Shown here in pieces: positions 14,784-23,427 of a DNA stretch of 64,000 nucleotides. A program made the translations under genes and the position numbers. This DNA comes from Oscillospiraceae bacterium (GTDB taxonomy: Bacteria > Bacillota > Clostridia > Oscillospirales > Oscillospiraceae), in contig JAFPXK010000084.1 of the NCBI GenBank assembly GCA_017412585.1, forward strand, positions 1 through 64,000, in the 5' to 3' direction. The notes under the pieces were generated by a model. It did not search any database. It was given only the letters and a program-made list of their open reading frames with translations, and was not told the origin of the DNA. Positions within the stretch are counted from its first letter, which is position 1; each line of letters begins with the position of its first letter.

Positions 14784-15464
14784 ATGCGGCTTTTGATTGT
14801 GGAGGACGAGAAGCGTCTGGCGGCCACGCTGCGGGATTTACTGTATCGCCAGGGCTACGAGGTGGACATGTGCCACGACGGCCTCACCGGGCTGGACAAC
14901 GCCCGGTCGGGCATCTACGACTTGATTCTGCTGGACGCCATGATGCCGGGGATGGACGGCTTTACCCTGCTGCGGGAGCTGCGCCGGGGCGGCGACGCCA
15001 CGCCGGTGCTGATGCTGACGGCGAGAGGCGAGCTGGAGGACCGGGTGCAGGGGCTGGACTGCGGGGCGGACTACTATCTCACCAAGCCCTACGAGAGCAG
15101 CGAGCTGTTGGCCTGCGTGCGGTCCCTGCTGCGGCGCAAGGAGGGGGACACCCGTACCGACGGGGCCGTCACCTTCGGGGATTTGAAGCTGGAGAGCGCC
15201 ACGTTCCAATTAAGCTGCGGCGAAAAGGGCGTGCGGCTCAGCCGGCGGGAATATGATTTGATGGAATTACTGATGCGCAACGGCAGACAGATCGTGCCCA
15301 AGGAGCAAATTATATTGAAAGTATGGGGCTACGATTCCGACGCCGAGGACAACAATGTGGAGGCCTACATCTCCTTCCTGCGGCGGAAGCTGGGCCACAT
15401 CCACTCCACGGTGCGGATCAAGACCCTGCGGCTGGTAGGCTACTGCCTGGAGGCGGAAGCATGA
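14784..15464 (+). CDS. OmpR-family response regulator
   Basis: This 226-residue transcription factor has a receiver domain (residues 1-115) with the phosphorylated Asp51 in LILLDAMMPGMDG and Lys101 in LTKPYE. A winged-helix DNA-binding domain occupies about residues 130-225, with the typical SRREYDLMELLMRN and NVEAYISFLRRKLG. It is co-transcribed with the kinase gene: the ATGA overlap means the kinase start codon lies over this stop codon. The target genes are unknown; the upstream DUF4340 lipoprotein gene is a candidate for autoregulated output. Confidence 0.96.
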   Translation: MRLLIVEDEKRLAATLRDLLYRQGYEVDMCHDGLTGLDNARSGIYDLILLDAMMPGMDGFTLLRELRRGGDATPVLMLTARGELEDRVQGLDCGADYYLTKPYESSELLACVRSLLRRKEGDTRTDGAVTFGDLKLESATFQLSCGEKGVRLSRREYDLMELLMRNGRQIVPKEQIILKVWGYDSDAEDNNVEAYISFLRRKLGHIHSTVRIKTLRLVGYCLEAEA

Positions 15465-16666
15465 TCCGGGCGCTGCGTTGGAAAGTGGTGGCCATGTTCA
15501 TGGCGCTGATTACCGTGGTGCTGGCGGTGGTGCTGACGGGGGTGTATTTCTCCTCCCGCCGGGCGGCGGCAGACAATGCCGTGCGCACCCTGACCCAGGC
15601 GCTGGAGGGCGGCGGCCACTTCGGTCCCCAGCGGCCCGGCAGCCAGGGCGGCAACGCCCCCTACTTCGTGGCAGACGTGCGCAGCGACGGCACGGTGGTG
15701 GTGAATGGCAGCGACTACTTCGACCTGGACGACGAGGAGGAGCTGCTGGCCATCATCAACGCCGCCCTGGCCAAAAGCGAGGACGGCGGCGTACTGGCGG
15801 AATACAGCCTGCGCTACCAGAAGCACGCCGGGGAGCTTGGAACGCTGATCGCCTTTGCCGACAGCAGTCTGGAGACGGAGACGCTGCGCTCCATGGCGGT
15901 CAGCCTGGCCCTGGGCGGCCTGGCGGCGCTCATCGCCCTGTTCGTGTGCAGCTATCTGCTCAGCGGCGTCATCACCCGGCCGGTGGCCCGGGCGTGGGAG
16001 AGCCAGAAGCGGTTTTTATCCGACGCCAGCCACGAGCTGAAAACGCCCCTGACGGTGATCCTGTCCTCAGCGGAATTGTTAAGGGCCAAAGGAAACGACC
16101 CGGACGGGTACGTGGACAACATCGCCGCCGAGGGGGCCAGAATGAAGTCACTGGTGGACAGCATGCTGACCCTGTCCCGGCTGGAATACCTGCCCACGGC
16201 GAAAAAGGAGACGGTGGATCTCACGGATCTTGCGGAGGAGGCGGTGATGCGCTTCCAGCCGGTGGCCTTTGAGGCGGGGCACGAGCTGAACGATCATATT
16301 GCCGAGGGCGTGGCCCTCACCGGCGACCGGGAGAAATTGGCCCAGGCCCTGGGGGTGCTGCTGGACAACGCCATCAAATACGCCGCCCCTGGCACACCCA
16401 TTGCACTCACGTTGGAAAAGGCGGGCAGCAAAGCCGTTTTCACGGTGGAAAACCAGGGCGAGGCCATCCCGCCGGAAAAGCTGGCCCATCTCTTTGACCG
16501 CTTCTACCGGGCGGACGAGTCCCGCACCGGGGCGGAGGGCTTTGGGCTGGGGCTATCCATCGCCCAGGCCATCGCCCAGGCCCACCGGGGGCAGCTCCGC
16601 TGCGAGAGCGACAGCCGCTCCACCCGGTTTATACTCACCTTACCGCTGAACGGAAAGAGGGAATGA
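15461..16666 (+). CDS. Sensor histidine kinase
   Basis: This 401-residue membrane kinase pairs with the preceding response regulator. Two membrane segments lie at about residues 8-30 and 143-165, enclosing an extracellular domain of about 110 residues. The dimerisation domain has the phosphorylated His191 in FLSDASHELKTPLTV. The ATPase part has VLLDNAIKYA (N box) and GFGLGLSIAQAIAQAH (G box). The start overlaps the regulator stop in an ATGA. The extracellular domain has no motif I recognise, so the signal is unknown. Confidence 0.95.
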   Translation: MIRALRWKVVAMFMALITVVLAVVLTGVYFSSRRAAADNAVRTLTQALEGGGHFGPQRPGSQGGNAPYFVADVRSDGTVVVNGSDYFDLDDEEELLAIINAALAKSEDGGVLAEYSLRYQKHAGELGTLIAFADSSLETETLRSMAVSLALGGLAALIALFVCSYLLSGVITRPVARAWESQKRFLSDASHELKTPLTVILSSAELLRAKGNDPDGYVDNIAAEGARMKSLVDSMLTLSRLEYLPTAKKETVDLTDLAEEAVMRFQPVAFEAGHELNDHIAEGVALTGDREKLAQALGVLLDNAIKYAAPGTPIALTLEKAGSKAVFTVENQGEAIPPEKLAHLFDRFYRADESRTGAEGFGLGLSIAQAIAQAHRGQLRCESDSRSTRFILTLPLNGKRE

Positions 16667-16670
16667 CAAG

Positions 16671-17438
16671 ATGCTGCAAGAGATTATCGCCATCGTCAGG
16701 GAGGCGGGGCGTATCGTCCTCTCCGCCCACGACGTGGAGAGCGTGACCCGCGCCAAGGAGCACAACGCCGCCAACCTGGTGACGGCCTACGACGAGGCCG
16801 TGCAGGCTCACCTGCGGGAAAAGCTGACGGCGCTGCTGCCAGAGGCGGACTTTCTGGGCGAGGAGGGGGAACACGACCCTCTGACCCGGGATTGGCTCTT
16901 CATCGTGGACCCCATCGACGGCACCACCAACTTCGTGCGGCATCTGAATTACAGCAACATCTCCGTGGCCCTGGCCTACCGGGGGGAGGTGCGCTATGGC
17001 GTGGTGTACAACCCATACGTGGACGAGGTGTTCGCCGCCGAAAAGGGCCGGGGCGCCACGCTGAACGGGCGGCCCATCCACGTCACCGACCACGGTCTGG
17101 ACCGGGCCATTACCCTGTGCGGCTCCACCATCTACGACCGCCGCTACACCGACCGCAGCTTCGCCATCATGCGCCATCTCTACGACCGCACCATGGATTT
17201 CCGCCGCTTCGGCGCGGCGGCCCTGGACGTGTGCCAGGTGGCGGCGGGCCGGGCGGACGTATTCTTTGAGTGCCGCCTCTCCCCCTGGGATTACGCCGCC
17301 GGGAGCCTGATTCTCGCCGAGGCGGGGGGCGTACTCACCCGGCTGGACGGCACCGCCGCCGACCCCCGGGAAGGGGGCAGCGTGTGGGCCACCAACGCCG
17401 TGTGCCACGACGCCTGGCGGGAGCTGCCGGGGGAATAG
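16671..17438 (+). CDS. Inositol monophosphatase family protein
   Basis: This 255-residue enzyme is a magnesium-dependent, lithium-sensitive-type sugar phosphatase. Metal-binding motifs are present: GEEGEH at 63-68, VDPIDGTTNF at 79-88 with Asp80 and Asp83, and SPWDYAAGSLILAEAGG near the C terminus. It could hydrolyse inositol phosphate, or related sugar phosphates or 3'-phosphoadenosine 5'-phosphate; the sequence does not decide. The start lies 5 bases after the kinase stop, so it is the last gene of the lipoprotein/regulator/kinase operon. A hairpin array begins just after its stop. Confidence 0.9.
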   Translation: MLQEIIAIVREAGRIVLSAHDVESVTRAKEHNAANLVTAYDEAVQAHLREKLTALLPEADFLGEEGEHDPLTRDWLFIVDPIDGTTNFVRHLNYSNISVALAYRGEVRYGVVYNPYVDEVFAAEKGRGATLNGRPIHVTDHGLDRAITLCGSTIYDRRYTDRSFAIMRHLYDRTMDFRRFGAAALDVCQVAAGRADVFFECRLSPWDYAAGSLILAEAGGVLTRLDGTAADPREGGSVWATNAVCHDAWRELPGE

Positions 17439-17445
17439 ATTTGAA

Positions 17446-17603
17446 ATGAATTGGCGGCTGTGCCGCCGTGAATTGCCGCTTTGCGGCATGATTTGGCTGT
17501 GCCATGAATGGAATTGCGCCCCTATGCGCCGCAGCGCAATTCATGTGCCGCGAGGCACAATTCATGCCGTAAGGCAATTCATGCGTCCAGAGGCGCAATT
17601 CAT
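17446..17603. repeat. Hairpin-array repeat, ATGAATT/AATTCAT linker type (copy 2)
   Basis: Hairpins alternate with the linker ATGAATT on the left and AATTCAT on the right. Arms are GGCGGC/GCCGCC, GCCGC/GCGGC, GGC/GCC, a central AATTGCGC/GCGCAATT, GTGCC/GGCAC, GCC/GGC and GCG/CGC types. The central string ATGCGCCGCAGCGCAA (17524-17539) and the first arm are the same as in copy 1 at 2.2 kb, while the other stems differ. No protein is supported here. Confidence 0.75.
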
Positions 17604-17614
17604 TTTTCGTACTG

Positions 17615-17660
17615 AAAAAGCCATCCGGCAGCCGCAGGGCTGCCGGATGGCTTTTTTGTT
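17615..17660. terminator. Bidirectional terminator between inositol phosphatase and CobW genes
   Basis: AAAAAGCCATCCGGCAGCC and GGCTGCCGGATGGCTTTTT form a perfect 19-bp stem with a 4-base loop and T runs on both strands. It serves the convergent operons on either side. Confidence 0.92.
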
Positions 17661-17666
17661 CGGAAA

Positions 17667-18596
17667 TCAGAAGCCCACCACTTCGTTTTTGGGCTTTTCG
17701 GTGGGGGTGATGTGGCTGACGTACAGCACGGGGCCCTCGCCGTTATAGGCGGTGCTCTGCTCCTTTTTCACGGTGGCGGTGATGTCCACCCACTGGCGAT
17801 CCTTGAACTTCTCCAGGCCCTCCCCCTTGCAGACGATGGCCAGGAACTGCATGTCGTTTTCGCAGCAGACCATGGCGAAGCGGCCGGGGCAGTGGACGCC
17901 CTTGAACTTCTTGGAATGGCACATGACGGCCTTGAAATGGACCTCCACTCCCTGGTAGCGGTCGGGGTTGTCCATCACATCCACATACCATACGCCGTAG
18001 TCGTCATCCGCCAGGTCCAGCTTGCCGCTGGTCAGGTCGAAGGGGGCCATGTCGGGGGTGACGTACTCCTCGCTGGTGCCGTCGGCGTTTTCCAGGTAGA
18101 TGTCCGCCCGGCGGTTGGCCATGCGCAGGTTCCGGGAGCGGAGGCTGGCGCGAAGCTCGGCATTGCAGCGGTTGAAAATCAGCAAATCGGCGTTGGTGAT
18201 CTTCTCCATCATCAGCTGGCCCATGTTCTTCACGTACATGTCGAAGGTGGTGGCGTCCACCAGGGCCATGATCTGGTAGAGGATCCAGTTGGCGGGCAGC
18301 ACGTTGCGGTACAGCGGCTCCATCAGCCACATGCCGTTATACTCGATGATGACCTGGCGGGGGCGGTACTGCTTCTCCAGCTTTTTCAGCAGGTCGGTGG
18401 TCAGCTCCTCCTGGTCCTCCACGTTGTAGGTGAACACGTTGGTGAGGGCGGCGCGGTCATATTCCTCCTCGCCCTCCTCGCAGCGGATCAGCAGCGTGCG
18501 GTCCTCCCGGGCGAAGCCGTCCCGCAGGATGCCGTTGATAAAATTGGTCTTGCCGGCGTCCAGAAATCCGGCAATCAGGTATACAGGGATATCCAT
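17667..18596 (-). CDS. CobW-type GTPase with C-terminal TIGR03943-like domain
   Basis: This 309-residue protein has a P-loop GFLDAGKT at 10-17, followed by the alpha/beta G3E fold with IIEYNGMW in place of the usual IEPSG-type segment. The usual CxCC metal motif is not visible. The C-terminal part (about 215-309), with AVMCHSKKFKGVHCPGRFAMVCCEND and WVDITATVKKE, resembles the C-terminal domain of the YcgQ/TIGR03943 membrane permease subunits that occur near CobW genes. It overlaps no gene but lies 9 bases after the next CobW gene, so the two form an operon. A role in metal allocation is inferred from family and context only. Confidence 0.83.
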   Translation of the reverse strand: MDIPVYLIAGFLDAGKTNFINGILRDGFAREDRTLLIRCEEGEEEYDRAALTNVFTYNVEDQEELTTDLLKKLEKQYRPRQVIIEYNGMWLMEPLYRNVLPANWILYQIMALVDATTFDMYVKNMGQLMMEKITNADLLIFNRCNAELRASLRSRNLRMANRRADIYLENADGTSEEYVTPDMAPFDLTSGKLDLADDDYGVWYVDVMDNPDRYQGVEVHFKAVMCHSKKFKGVHCPGRFAMVCCENDMQFLAIVCKGEGLEKFKDRQWVDITATVKKEQSTAYNGEGPVLYVSHITPTEKPKNEVVGF

Positions 18597-18605
18597 AGAT
18601 GCTCC

Positions 18606-19757
18606 TTACAGGGCGAACAGCTCTTTGAGCGCGCCCTCGTTGAGATTGGCGCCGATGACGCACAGCCGGCCGGTATAGTCGGCGGCGCCGAAGCGGACCT
18701 CGTGCTCCTCGGGCACGTAGTCGAAGTGAAGCCAGCGGCCGTCGGCGGCGGGCACGATGCCCTTGGCCCGGAGAATCTGGCCGTAGGCGCCGCTGTCCAG
18801 CTGGAAGAGGATGCGGTCGATGTCGGACTGGGTATACTGCTTCACCGTCTCCACGCCCCAGGAGGTGAACACCTCGTCGGCATGGTGGTGGTGATGGTGA
18901 TGGTGGCAGTCACAGTCGGGGTCATCGCACTCCTCGCCGTCGTGATGGTGATGATGCTCATGTTCATCCTCATCATCATGGTCGTGATGGTGGTGGTGCT
19001 CATGCTCGTCATGGTCATCATCATGGTCGTGATGGTGGTGGTGCTCATGCTCGTCATGGTCATCATCATGGTCGTGATGGTGGTGATGCTCATGGTCGTG
19101 CTCGGCCTCCTCAGCCTCATGCTCGGCGCGCATCCGCTCCAGCATTTCGTCGGCCAGGGACACCTTCTCCACGGCGGAGAGAATGGTCTCGCCGGAGAGC
19201 TGATCCCAGGGGGTGGTGAGGATGGCGGCGTCGGCGTTCTTCTCCCGCAGCAGGGCCACGGCGGCCTCCAGCTTCTCCTGGCTCAGCTTCTGGGTACGGC
19301 TGAGGATGATGGTGCCGGCGGACTCGATCTGGTTGTTGTAAAACTCGCCGAAGTTCTTCATGTAGACCTTCACCTTGGACGCGTCGGCCACGGTGACGAA
19401 GCTGTTGAGCTTCATGTCGGGCTCGTCCTTGACGGTGTCCTCCACAGCCACGATCACGTCGCTGAGCTTGCCCACGCCGGAGGGCTCGATGAGGATGCGG
19501 TCGGGGTGGAACTGGTTCTTCACCTCGATGAGGGCCTGGTGGAAGTCTCCCACCAGGGAGCAGCAGATGCAACCGGAGGACATCTCGCTGATCTGCACGC
19601 CGGTCTCCTTCAGGAAGCCGCCGTCGATGGAGATCTCGCCGAACTCGTTTTCAATCAGCACCAGCTTTTCGCCCTGATAGGCCTCCGCCAGCAGCTTTTT
19701 GATGAGGGTGGTCTTGCCCGCGCCCAGGAAGCCGGACACGATGTCGATTTTTGTCAT
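18606..19757 (-). CDS. CobW-family metal chaperone GTPase with His-rich repeat
   Basis: This 383-residue protein is a G3E (COG0523) GTPase thought to deliver zinc or another metal. It has GFLGAGKT at 9-16, ENEFGEISIDGG, and the metal motif CICC with Cys63, Cys65 and Cys66. A His/Asp-rich section of about 80 residues in the middle (around 215-295) contains a tandem 15-residue repeat rich in HDHDDD and HEHHHH, then an HHHHHHHH run. A CobW C-terminal domain follows. The ATG (MTKIDIV) is preceded by AAGGTGATACT. The gene has its own promoter and starts a two-gene operon with another CobW GTPase. The metal is probably zinc, by analogy with His-rich members. Confidence 0.92.
   Translation of the reverse strand: MTKIDIVSGFLGAGKTTLIKKLLAEAYQGEKLVLIENEFGEISIDGGFLKETGVQISEMSSGCICCSLVGDFHQALIEVKNQFHPDRILIEPSGVGKLSDVIVAVEDTVKDEPDMKLNSFVTVADASKVKVYMKNFGEFYNNQIESAGTIILSRTQKLSQEKLEAAVALLREKNADAAILTTPWDQLSGETILSAVEKVSLADEMLERMRAEHEAEEAEHDHEHHHHHDHDDDHDEHEHHHHHDHDDDHDEHEHHHHHDHDDEDEHEHHHHHDGEECDDPDCDCHHHHHHHHADEVFTSWGVETVKQYTQSDIDRILFQLDSGAYGQILRAKGIVPAADGRWLHFDYVPEEHEVRFGAADYTGRLCVIGANLNEGALKELFAL
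18966..19100. repeat. 45-bp in-frame tandem repeat in the His-rich CobW gene
   Basis: The string ATGGTCGTGATGG recurs at 18978, 19023 and 19068, exactly 45 bases apart. Each unit encodes 15 residues of the HDHDDDHDEHEHHHH type on the minus strand. Copies are nearly identical, so copy number may vary between strains by slippage without a frameshift. Confidence 0.85.
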
Positions 19758-19809
19758 AGTATCACCTTTCTTCATTTCGGGGCCATAGGCCCATAGCATT
19801 TCAAACTAT

Positions 19810-19837
19810 ATTGTATGCAGATTTCCGAAAAATGCAA
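19810..19837 (-). promoter_or_regulatory. Promoter of the CobW operon
   Basis: On the minus strand TTGCAT and TACAAT are 16 bases apart. It is divergent from the SRP RNA promoter. No Zur-like palindrome is seen here. Confidence 0.55.
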
Positions 19838-19860
19838 GAGGCGCCATGAGAAAGTTATGG

Positions 19861-19889
19861 TTGCCAAGGCGGAAAATTTGGTGTACAAT
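19861..19889 (+). promoter_or_regulatory. Strong promoter of the SRP RNA gene
   Basis: TTGCCA and TACAAT are separated by 17 bases. The predicted start of transcription, about 7-10 bases after the -10 element, coincides with the 5' end of the folded RNA. Confidence 0.8.
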
Positions 19890-19898
19890 AGGCGCAAT

Positions 19899-20045
19899 GA
19901 GTCCTCCGCGGTGCGCTGCGGAGCCGGTCTCGCGCAATGGATGCCCACGAATCATGTCAGGCGGGGAACCGAGCAGCATTAAGAGGGAAGATCCATGTGC
20001 CGCGAGGGTGCCGGCTCCGTGGCCCACCGGGGAGGACTTGTTTTT
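19899..20045 (+). ncRNA. ffs: Signal recognition particle RNA (small 4.5S type)
   Basis: The RNA of the SRP binds Ffh and targets membrane and secreted proteins. The conserved tip is GTCAGGCGGGGAACCGAGCAGC (19955-19976), the S-domain motif. The rod folds on both sides: AGTCCTCC with GGAGGACT at the ends, GAGCCGG with CCGGCTC, CTCGCG with CGCGAG, and ATGGAT with ATCCAT. The length of about 140 bases and closure by helix 5 mean the Alu domain is missing, as in the small bacterial type. A T run (TTGTTTTT) follows the terminal helix. It lies just upstream of dnaX, a common arrangement in Bacillota. Confidence 0.93.
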
Positions 20046-20068
20046 GACGAGTAAAGGAGGTGTGCGCC

Positions 20069-21916
20069 GTGTATCAGGCACTGTATCGCAAGTGGCGGCC
20101 CAAGACCTTTTCGGAGGTGGTGGGCCAGGAGCATATCACCGCCACGCTGCAGCGGCAGGTGGCCGAGGGCAAGACGGCCCACGCCTATCTTTTCACCGGC
20201 AGCCGTGGCACCGGCAAGACCACCTGCGCCAGGATTCTGGCCAAGGCGGTGAACTGTCTTAACCCCCAGGACGGGGCGCCCTGCTGTGCATGCGAGGCCT
20301 GCCGGAGCATCGACAGCGGCCGGGCCCTGGACGTGACCGAGCTGGACGCCGCCTCCAACAACGGCGTGGATCAGGTCCGTGCCCTGCGGGAGGAGGCGGT
20401 ATACACCCCCTCGGTGCTGCGCAAGCGGGTGTACATCATCGACGAGGTACACATGCTGTCCACCGCCGCCTTCAACGCCCTGCTGAAAATTCTGGAGGAG
20501 CCGCCGGAGCATCTTCTCTTCATCCTGGCCACCACGGAGCTCCACAAGGTGCCCGCCACCATTCTCTCCCGGTGCCAGCGGTTCAGCTTCAAGCGGATTC
20601 TGCCCCGGGACATGGAAAAGCAGCTCCTCTCCATCGCCAAGGCGGAGTCCATCGACCTCACCGCCGACGGCGCGGAGATTTTGAGCCGCATGGCAAACGG
20701 CGCCCTCCGGGACGCCCTCTCCCTGCTGGACCAGTGCCGGGTGGCGCCGGGCACCATCGACAGCGCCGCCGTGCTGGAGGTGCTGGGCCTGGCGGGCAGC
20801 GTGCAGACCCAGAAGCTGATGGGCTGTATCCTCCGCCGGGACAGCGGCGACGCCCTGGCCCTGTTTGACGAATTATACCGGGGCGGCAAGGACGTGGCGG
20901 CGCTGCTCAGCGAGCTGGCCGACCTGGGCCGGGAGCTGACCATCGCCAAGGCCGCCCCCGAGGGGGGCAGCGCCCTTCTCAGCGGCATGTACGACCGCAA
21001 GACCCTGACGGCCATGGGGAAGGACGTGCCCCTGTCCCGCCTGATTTATCTCACCACGGCGGCCCAGCAGTGCTGCGCGGGGCTGAGCGACAGCATTCGC
21101 CCCCGGACGGACGGGGAGCTGTGTTTGCTGCGGATGTGCGACGAGAGCCTCAGCGGCGACTTCGCCGCCCTGGAGAGCCGATTGACACGGCTGGAGGACG
21201 CGGTGAAAAAAGGCGTGGCCTTCGCCCCTGCGGTGCAGTCCGCCCCGGCAGTCCCCCAGTCCGCCCCGGCGGTAACGCAAGCCCCGGCGGAGCCTGTCCC
21301 CTCCCCCGCCCCCCAGCAGGCGGAGGAGGAACCCCCTCTGCCGGAGGCCCCGCCCATGCCGGAGGAGCCGGGCGAGCGGGTGTACGACGTGCCGGAGGAG
21401 CCGGCGCGCCCTGGGCCTGCCCCCCGCAAGGCAGCGGAACGGCCCCGGCAGGACGCGGCCCCTTCCCCCGGCGGCACCCAGGGTGACACGGCGCTGTGGG
21501 GGCGGCTGCTGGACCAGTACAAGGGCCGGCTGCCGGTGAACTTCCGGGTATTCCTGAACATGGCCAGCGGCGTGGTGTCCGACGGGGTGCTGACGGTGCT
21601 GTGCAACAACGATTTCGTGAAAACCTCCCTGGACAACGCCACCGTGCTGGACGTGCTCAAGCAGGTGACGGAGCAGGCCACCGGCCATCCCATTCGGGTG
21701 GCACTGCAGGTGGGCAGTGCCCCGGCAACCCCGAAACGACCGGCGGCAAAGCCCTCGGCAAAGCCGGCACCGGCGGTGGAAAGGGCAGCCGAAGCGGCAC
21801 CTCCCGCCCCGGCCCAGACGCCCCCCTGGGAGGCCCCTGCGACGGAAAACGACCCCCTGCGGGAGCTGATGGCCCAGGGACGCGACATGGAACATATTAA
21901 AATCAAAGGAGAATAA
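20069..21916 (+). CDS. dnaX: DNA polymerase III subunits gamma/tau
   Basis: This 615-residue protein is the clamp-loader ATPase. The Walker A motif GSRGTGKT is at 44-51, followed by a four-Cys zinc module ([16 protein letters not shown]) and IIDEVHML as Walker B and sensor region. Domains I-III span about 1-365. A Pro/Ala-rich linker (about 385-470) leads to a tau-type C-terminal domain that ends KIKGE. The GTG at this position has AAAGGAGG 8 bases upstream; a GTG three codons earlier is less well placed. It begins the dnaX-ybaB operon just after the SRP RNA. Confidence 0.96.
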   Translation: MYQALYRKWRPKTFSEVVGQEHITATLQRQVAEGKTAHAYLFTGSRGTGKTTCARILAKAVNCLNPQDGAPCCACEACRSIDSGRALDVTELDAASNNGVDQVRALREEAVYTPSVLRKRVYIIDEVHMLSTAAFNALLKILEEPPEHLLFILATTELHKVPATILSRCQRFSFKRILPRDMEKQLLSIAKAESIDLTADGAEILSRMANGALRDALSLLDQCRVAPGTIDSAAVLEVLGLAGSVQTQKLMGCILRRDSGDALALFDELYRGGKDVAALLSELADLGRELTIAKAAPEGGSALLSGMYDRKTLTAMGKDVPLSRLIYLTTAAQQCCAGLSDSIRPRTDGELCLLRMCDESLSGDFAALESRLTRLEDAVKKGVAFAPAVQSAPAVPQSAPAVTQAPAEPVPSPAPQQAEEEPPLPEAPPMPEEPGERVYDVPEEPARPGPAPRKAAERPRQDAAPSPGGTQGDTALWGRLLDQYKGRLPVNFRVFLNMASGVVSDGVLTVLCNNDFVKTSLDNATVLDVLKQVTEQATGHPIRVALQVGSAPATPKRPAAKPSAKPAPAVERAAEAAPPAPAQTPPWEAPATENDPLRELMAQGRDMEHIKIKGE

Positions 21917-21918
21917 CG

Positions 21919-22284
21919 ATGGCAAAGGGATACAGCGCAAGAGGCGGCTTTGGCGGCGGCCAGGGCCAGATGATGAAGCAGCAGATGATGCAGCAGCGCA
22001 TCATGAAGATGCAGGAGGAGATGGCCAAGGCCCAGGAGAGCGTGGAGAGCCAGACCTTCACCGCCAGCGTGGGCGGCGGGGCCGTACAGGCCACCGTCAA
22101 CGGCAAGAAGGAGCTGACCGCCCTGGTGCTCAAGCCAGAGGTGGTGGACCCCGAAGACGTGGAGATGCTCCAGGACCTGGTGGTGGGCGCCGTCAACGAG
22201 GCGCTGCGCCAGGCCGACGAGGCCATGAGCAGCTCCATGAACGCCTTTACCGGCGGCCTGGGCATCCCGGGTCTGGGATTATAA
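21919..22284 (+). CDS. YbaB/EbfC nucleoid-associated protein
   Basis: This 121-residue DNA-binding protein starts two bases after dnaX. The N-terminal part is Met/Gln-rich ([18 protein letters not shown]), then the conserved core with [25 protein letters not shown]. The Gly-rich C terminus [10 protein letters not shown] is typical. It probably binds DNA as a dimer. In many bacteria recR follows dnaX-ybaB; here a terminator and a different gene follow, so recR is elsewhere. Confidence 0.93.
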   Translation: MAKGYSARGGFGGGQGQMMKQQMMQQRIMKMQEEMAKAQESVESQTFTASVGGGAVQATVNGKKELTALVLKPEVVDPEDVEMLQDLVVGAVNEALRQADEAMSSSMNAFTGGLGIPGLGL

Positions 22285-22302
22285 TCATCCGCAAAATATC
22301 GC

Positions 22303-22343
22303 AAAAACAGGGTTATCCGGCACGGATAACCCTGTTTTTGTTT
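22303..22343. terminator. Bidirectional terminator after dnaX-ybaB
   Basis: AAAAACAGGGTTATCCG and CGGATAACCCTGTTTTT form a perfect 17-bp stem with a 3-base loop. It also serves the convergent DUF3810 operon. Confidence 0.92.
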
Positions 22344-22344
22344 T

Positions 22345-23427
22345 CTATAAGTAGTATGCCAGCAGCATATCCACCACCGTGCCGTAGGACTGGAGGCCGT
22401 CGGTGACGCCGTTGGCGTGGAGGAAGCCCTCGTAGACCTTGTCGGACACCTGCTGCACGGCCCCCCGGTAAGAGGCCCAGTAGGCGTTATTATAGGCGAT
22501 GTCCAGCCGCACGGCGTAGGGCAGGCTGTCCCGCACCTGCTGCCAGGCCGACCGGTCGGCCCGGTAAAGGGCGTTGGACAGGTGGACGTAGCCCAGCAGC
22601 CAGCCGGAATAGCGGCAAGCCGGGTCGGGGGAGGCCACGGCCCCCTGGATGCCCAGGAAGTTGCACTCCTGCTCCGACGCCACGCCCCGCTGGTGGGACA
22701 TCTCGTGGCAGACGGTGGCCCCTAAAAAAGCCACGGGGCTGTCCATGTTCAAATTGGCCTCCCCGGTGAAGGGGAAGTAAAACCCGGTGAATTGGCACAT
22801 GCTCATGATGCGGGAGTTGGCGATGCCCTTGACGCTGAGGGCCGGGGCGGAGAGGAAGGGATAGTCGTCATACAGCGTCTCATAGGCGGCGGTGGCGGCG
22901 GCCATCACCTGCTGTCGCCGGGCGTTCATCAGCCCGTTTTCATCCCGGGGCACCTGGTCGGACAGGGCGGCAAGTTCGGAAGCGAACCGCTCCGTCACCT
23001 GCCGCAGCTCCGCCGCCGTGCCACCCCGGGCGGTGATGCCGCTGCGCTCCTGGAAAGAGGGGGCGCCGTAGTAGCAGCCCCAGGTGAGGCAGAACAGGGC
23101 GTACACCGCCGCCACGGCGCAGGCAGCGCCCAGGAGATATTCATACAGCCCCTCCCACTGCCGGGGCCCGGCGAGGAGACGCCGCAGCAGCAGCATGGCC
23201 CATACCACTGCCGCCGACACCGCCAAGGCGATGAGCAGTTCCGCCACGGAGAAGGGCGCCTTGGCGCACAGCCGGCTGAGGGTCTGCTCCCATGGCAGGG
23301 CAACACGCTCTGACCAGAACGTCATGGCCCCCGGACTGCGGCGCAGCAGGTGGAACAGCGCGATGAAGGCCCCCAGGGACGCCGCCCCAATATGCAGCCC
23401 CCGGTGGCGGCGGAGGAAGGCCTTCAC
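22345..23427 (-). CDS. DUF3810 membrane zinc-peptidase-like protein
   Basis: This 360-residue protein has three membrane segments near residues 12-30, 62-84 and 98-120, then a large domain. His241, Glu242 and His245 in VCHEMSHQRGVASEQE form an HExxH zinc motif, with a further Glu at 252 or 254 as the likely third ligand. The family is called DUF3810 and its substrate is unknown. The GTG start overlaps the stop of the thioesterase gene by 4 bases (GTGA), so both form one operon. The terminator downstream is shared with dnaX-ybaB. Confidence 0.85.
   Translation of the reverse strand: MKAFLRRHRGLHIGAASLGAFIALFHLLRRSPGAMTFWSERVALPWEQTLSRLCAKAPFSVAELLIALAVSAAVVWAMLLLRRLLAGPRQWEGLYEYLLGAACAVAAVYALFCLTWGCYYGAPSFQERSGITARGGTAAELRQVTERFASELAALSDQVPRDENGLMNARRQQVMAAATAAYETLYDDYPFLSAPALSVKGIANSRIMSMCQFTGFYFPFTGEANLNMDSPVAFLGATVCHEMSHQRGVASEQECNFLGIQGAVASPDPACRYSGWLLGYVHLSNALYRADRSAWQQVRDSLPYAVRLDIAYNNAYWASYRGAVQQVSDKVYEGFLHANGVTDGLQSYGTVVDMLLAYYL

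Noticed and set aside
18966-19100. Non-coding minisatellite
   Set aside because: It is in frame, encodes a regular His/Asp repeat, and lies inside an intact CobW gene.
19838-20068. Small protein gene between the CobW operon and dnaX
   Set aside because: The segment folds into SRP RNA with its conserved tip and a strong promoter. Open frames across it are accidental.
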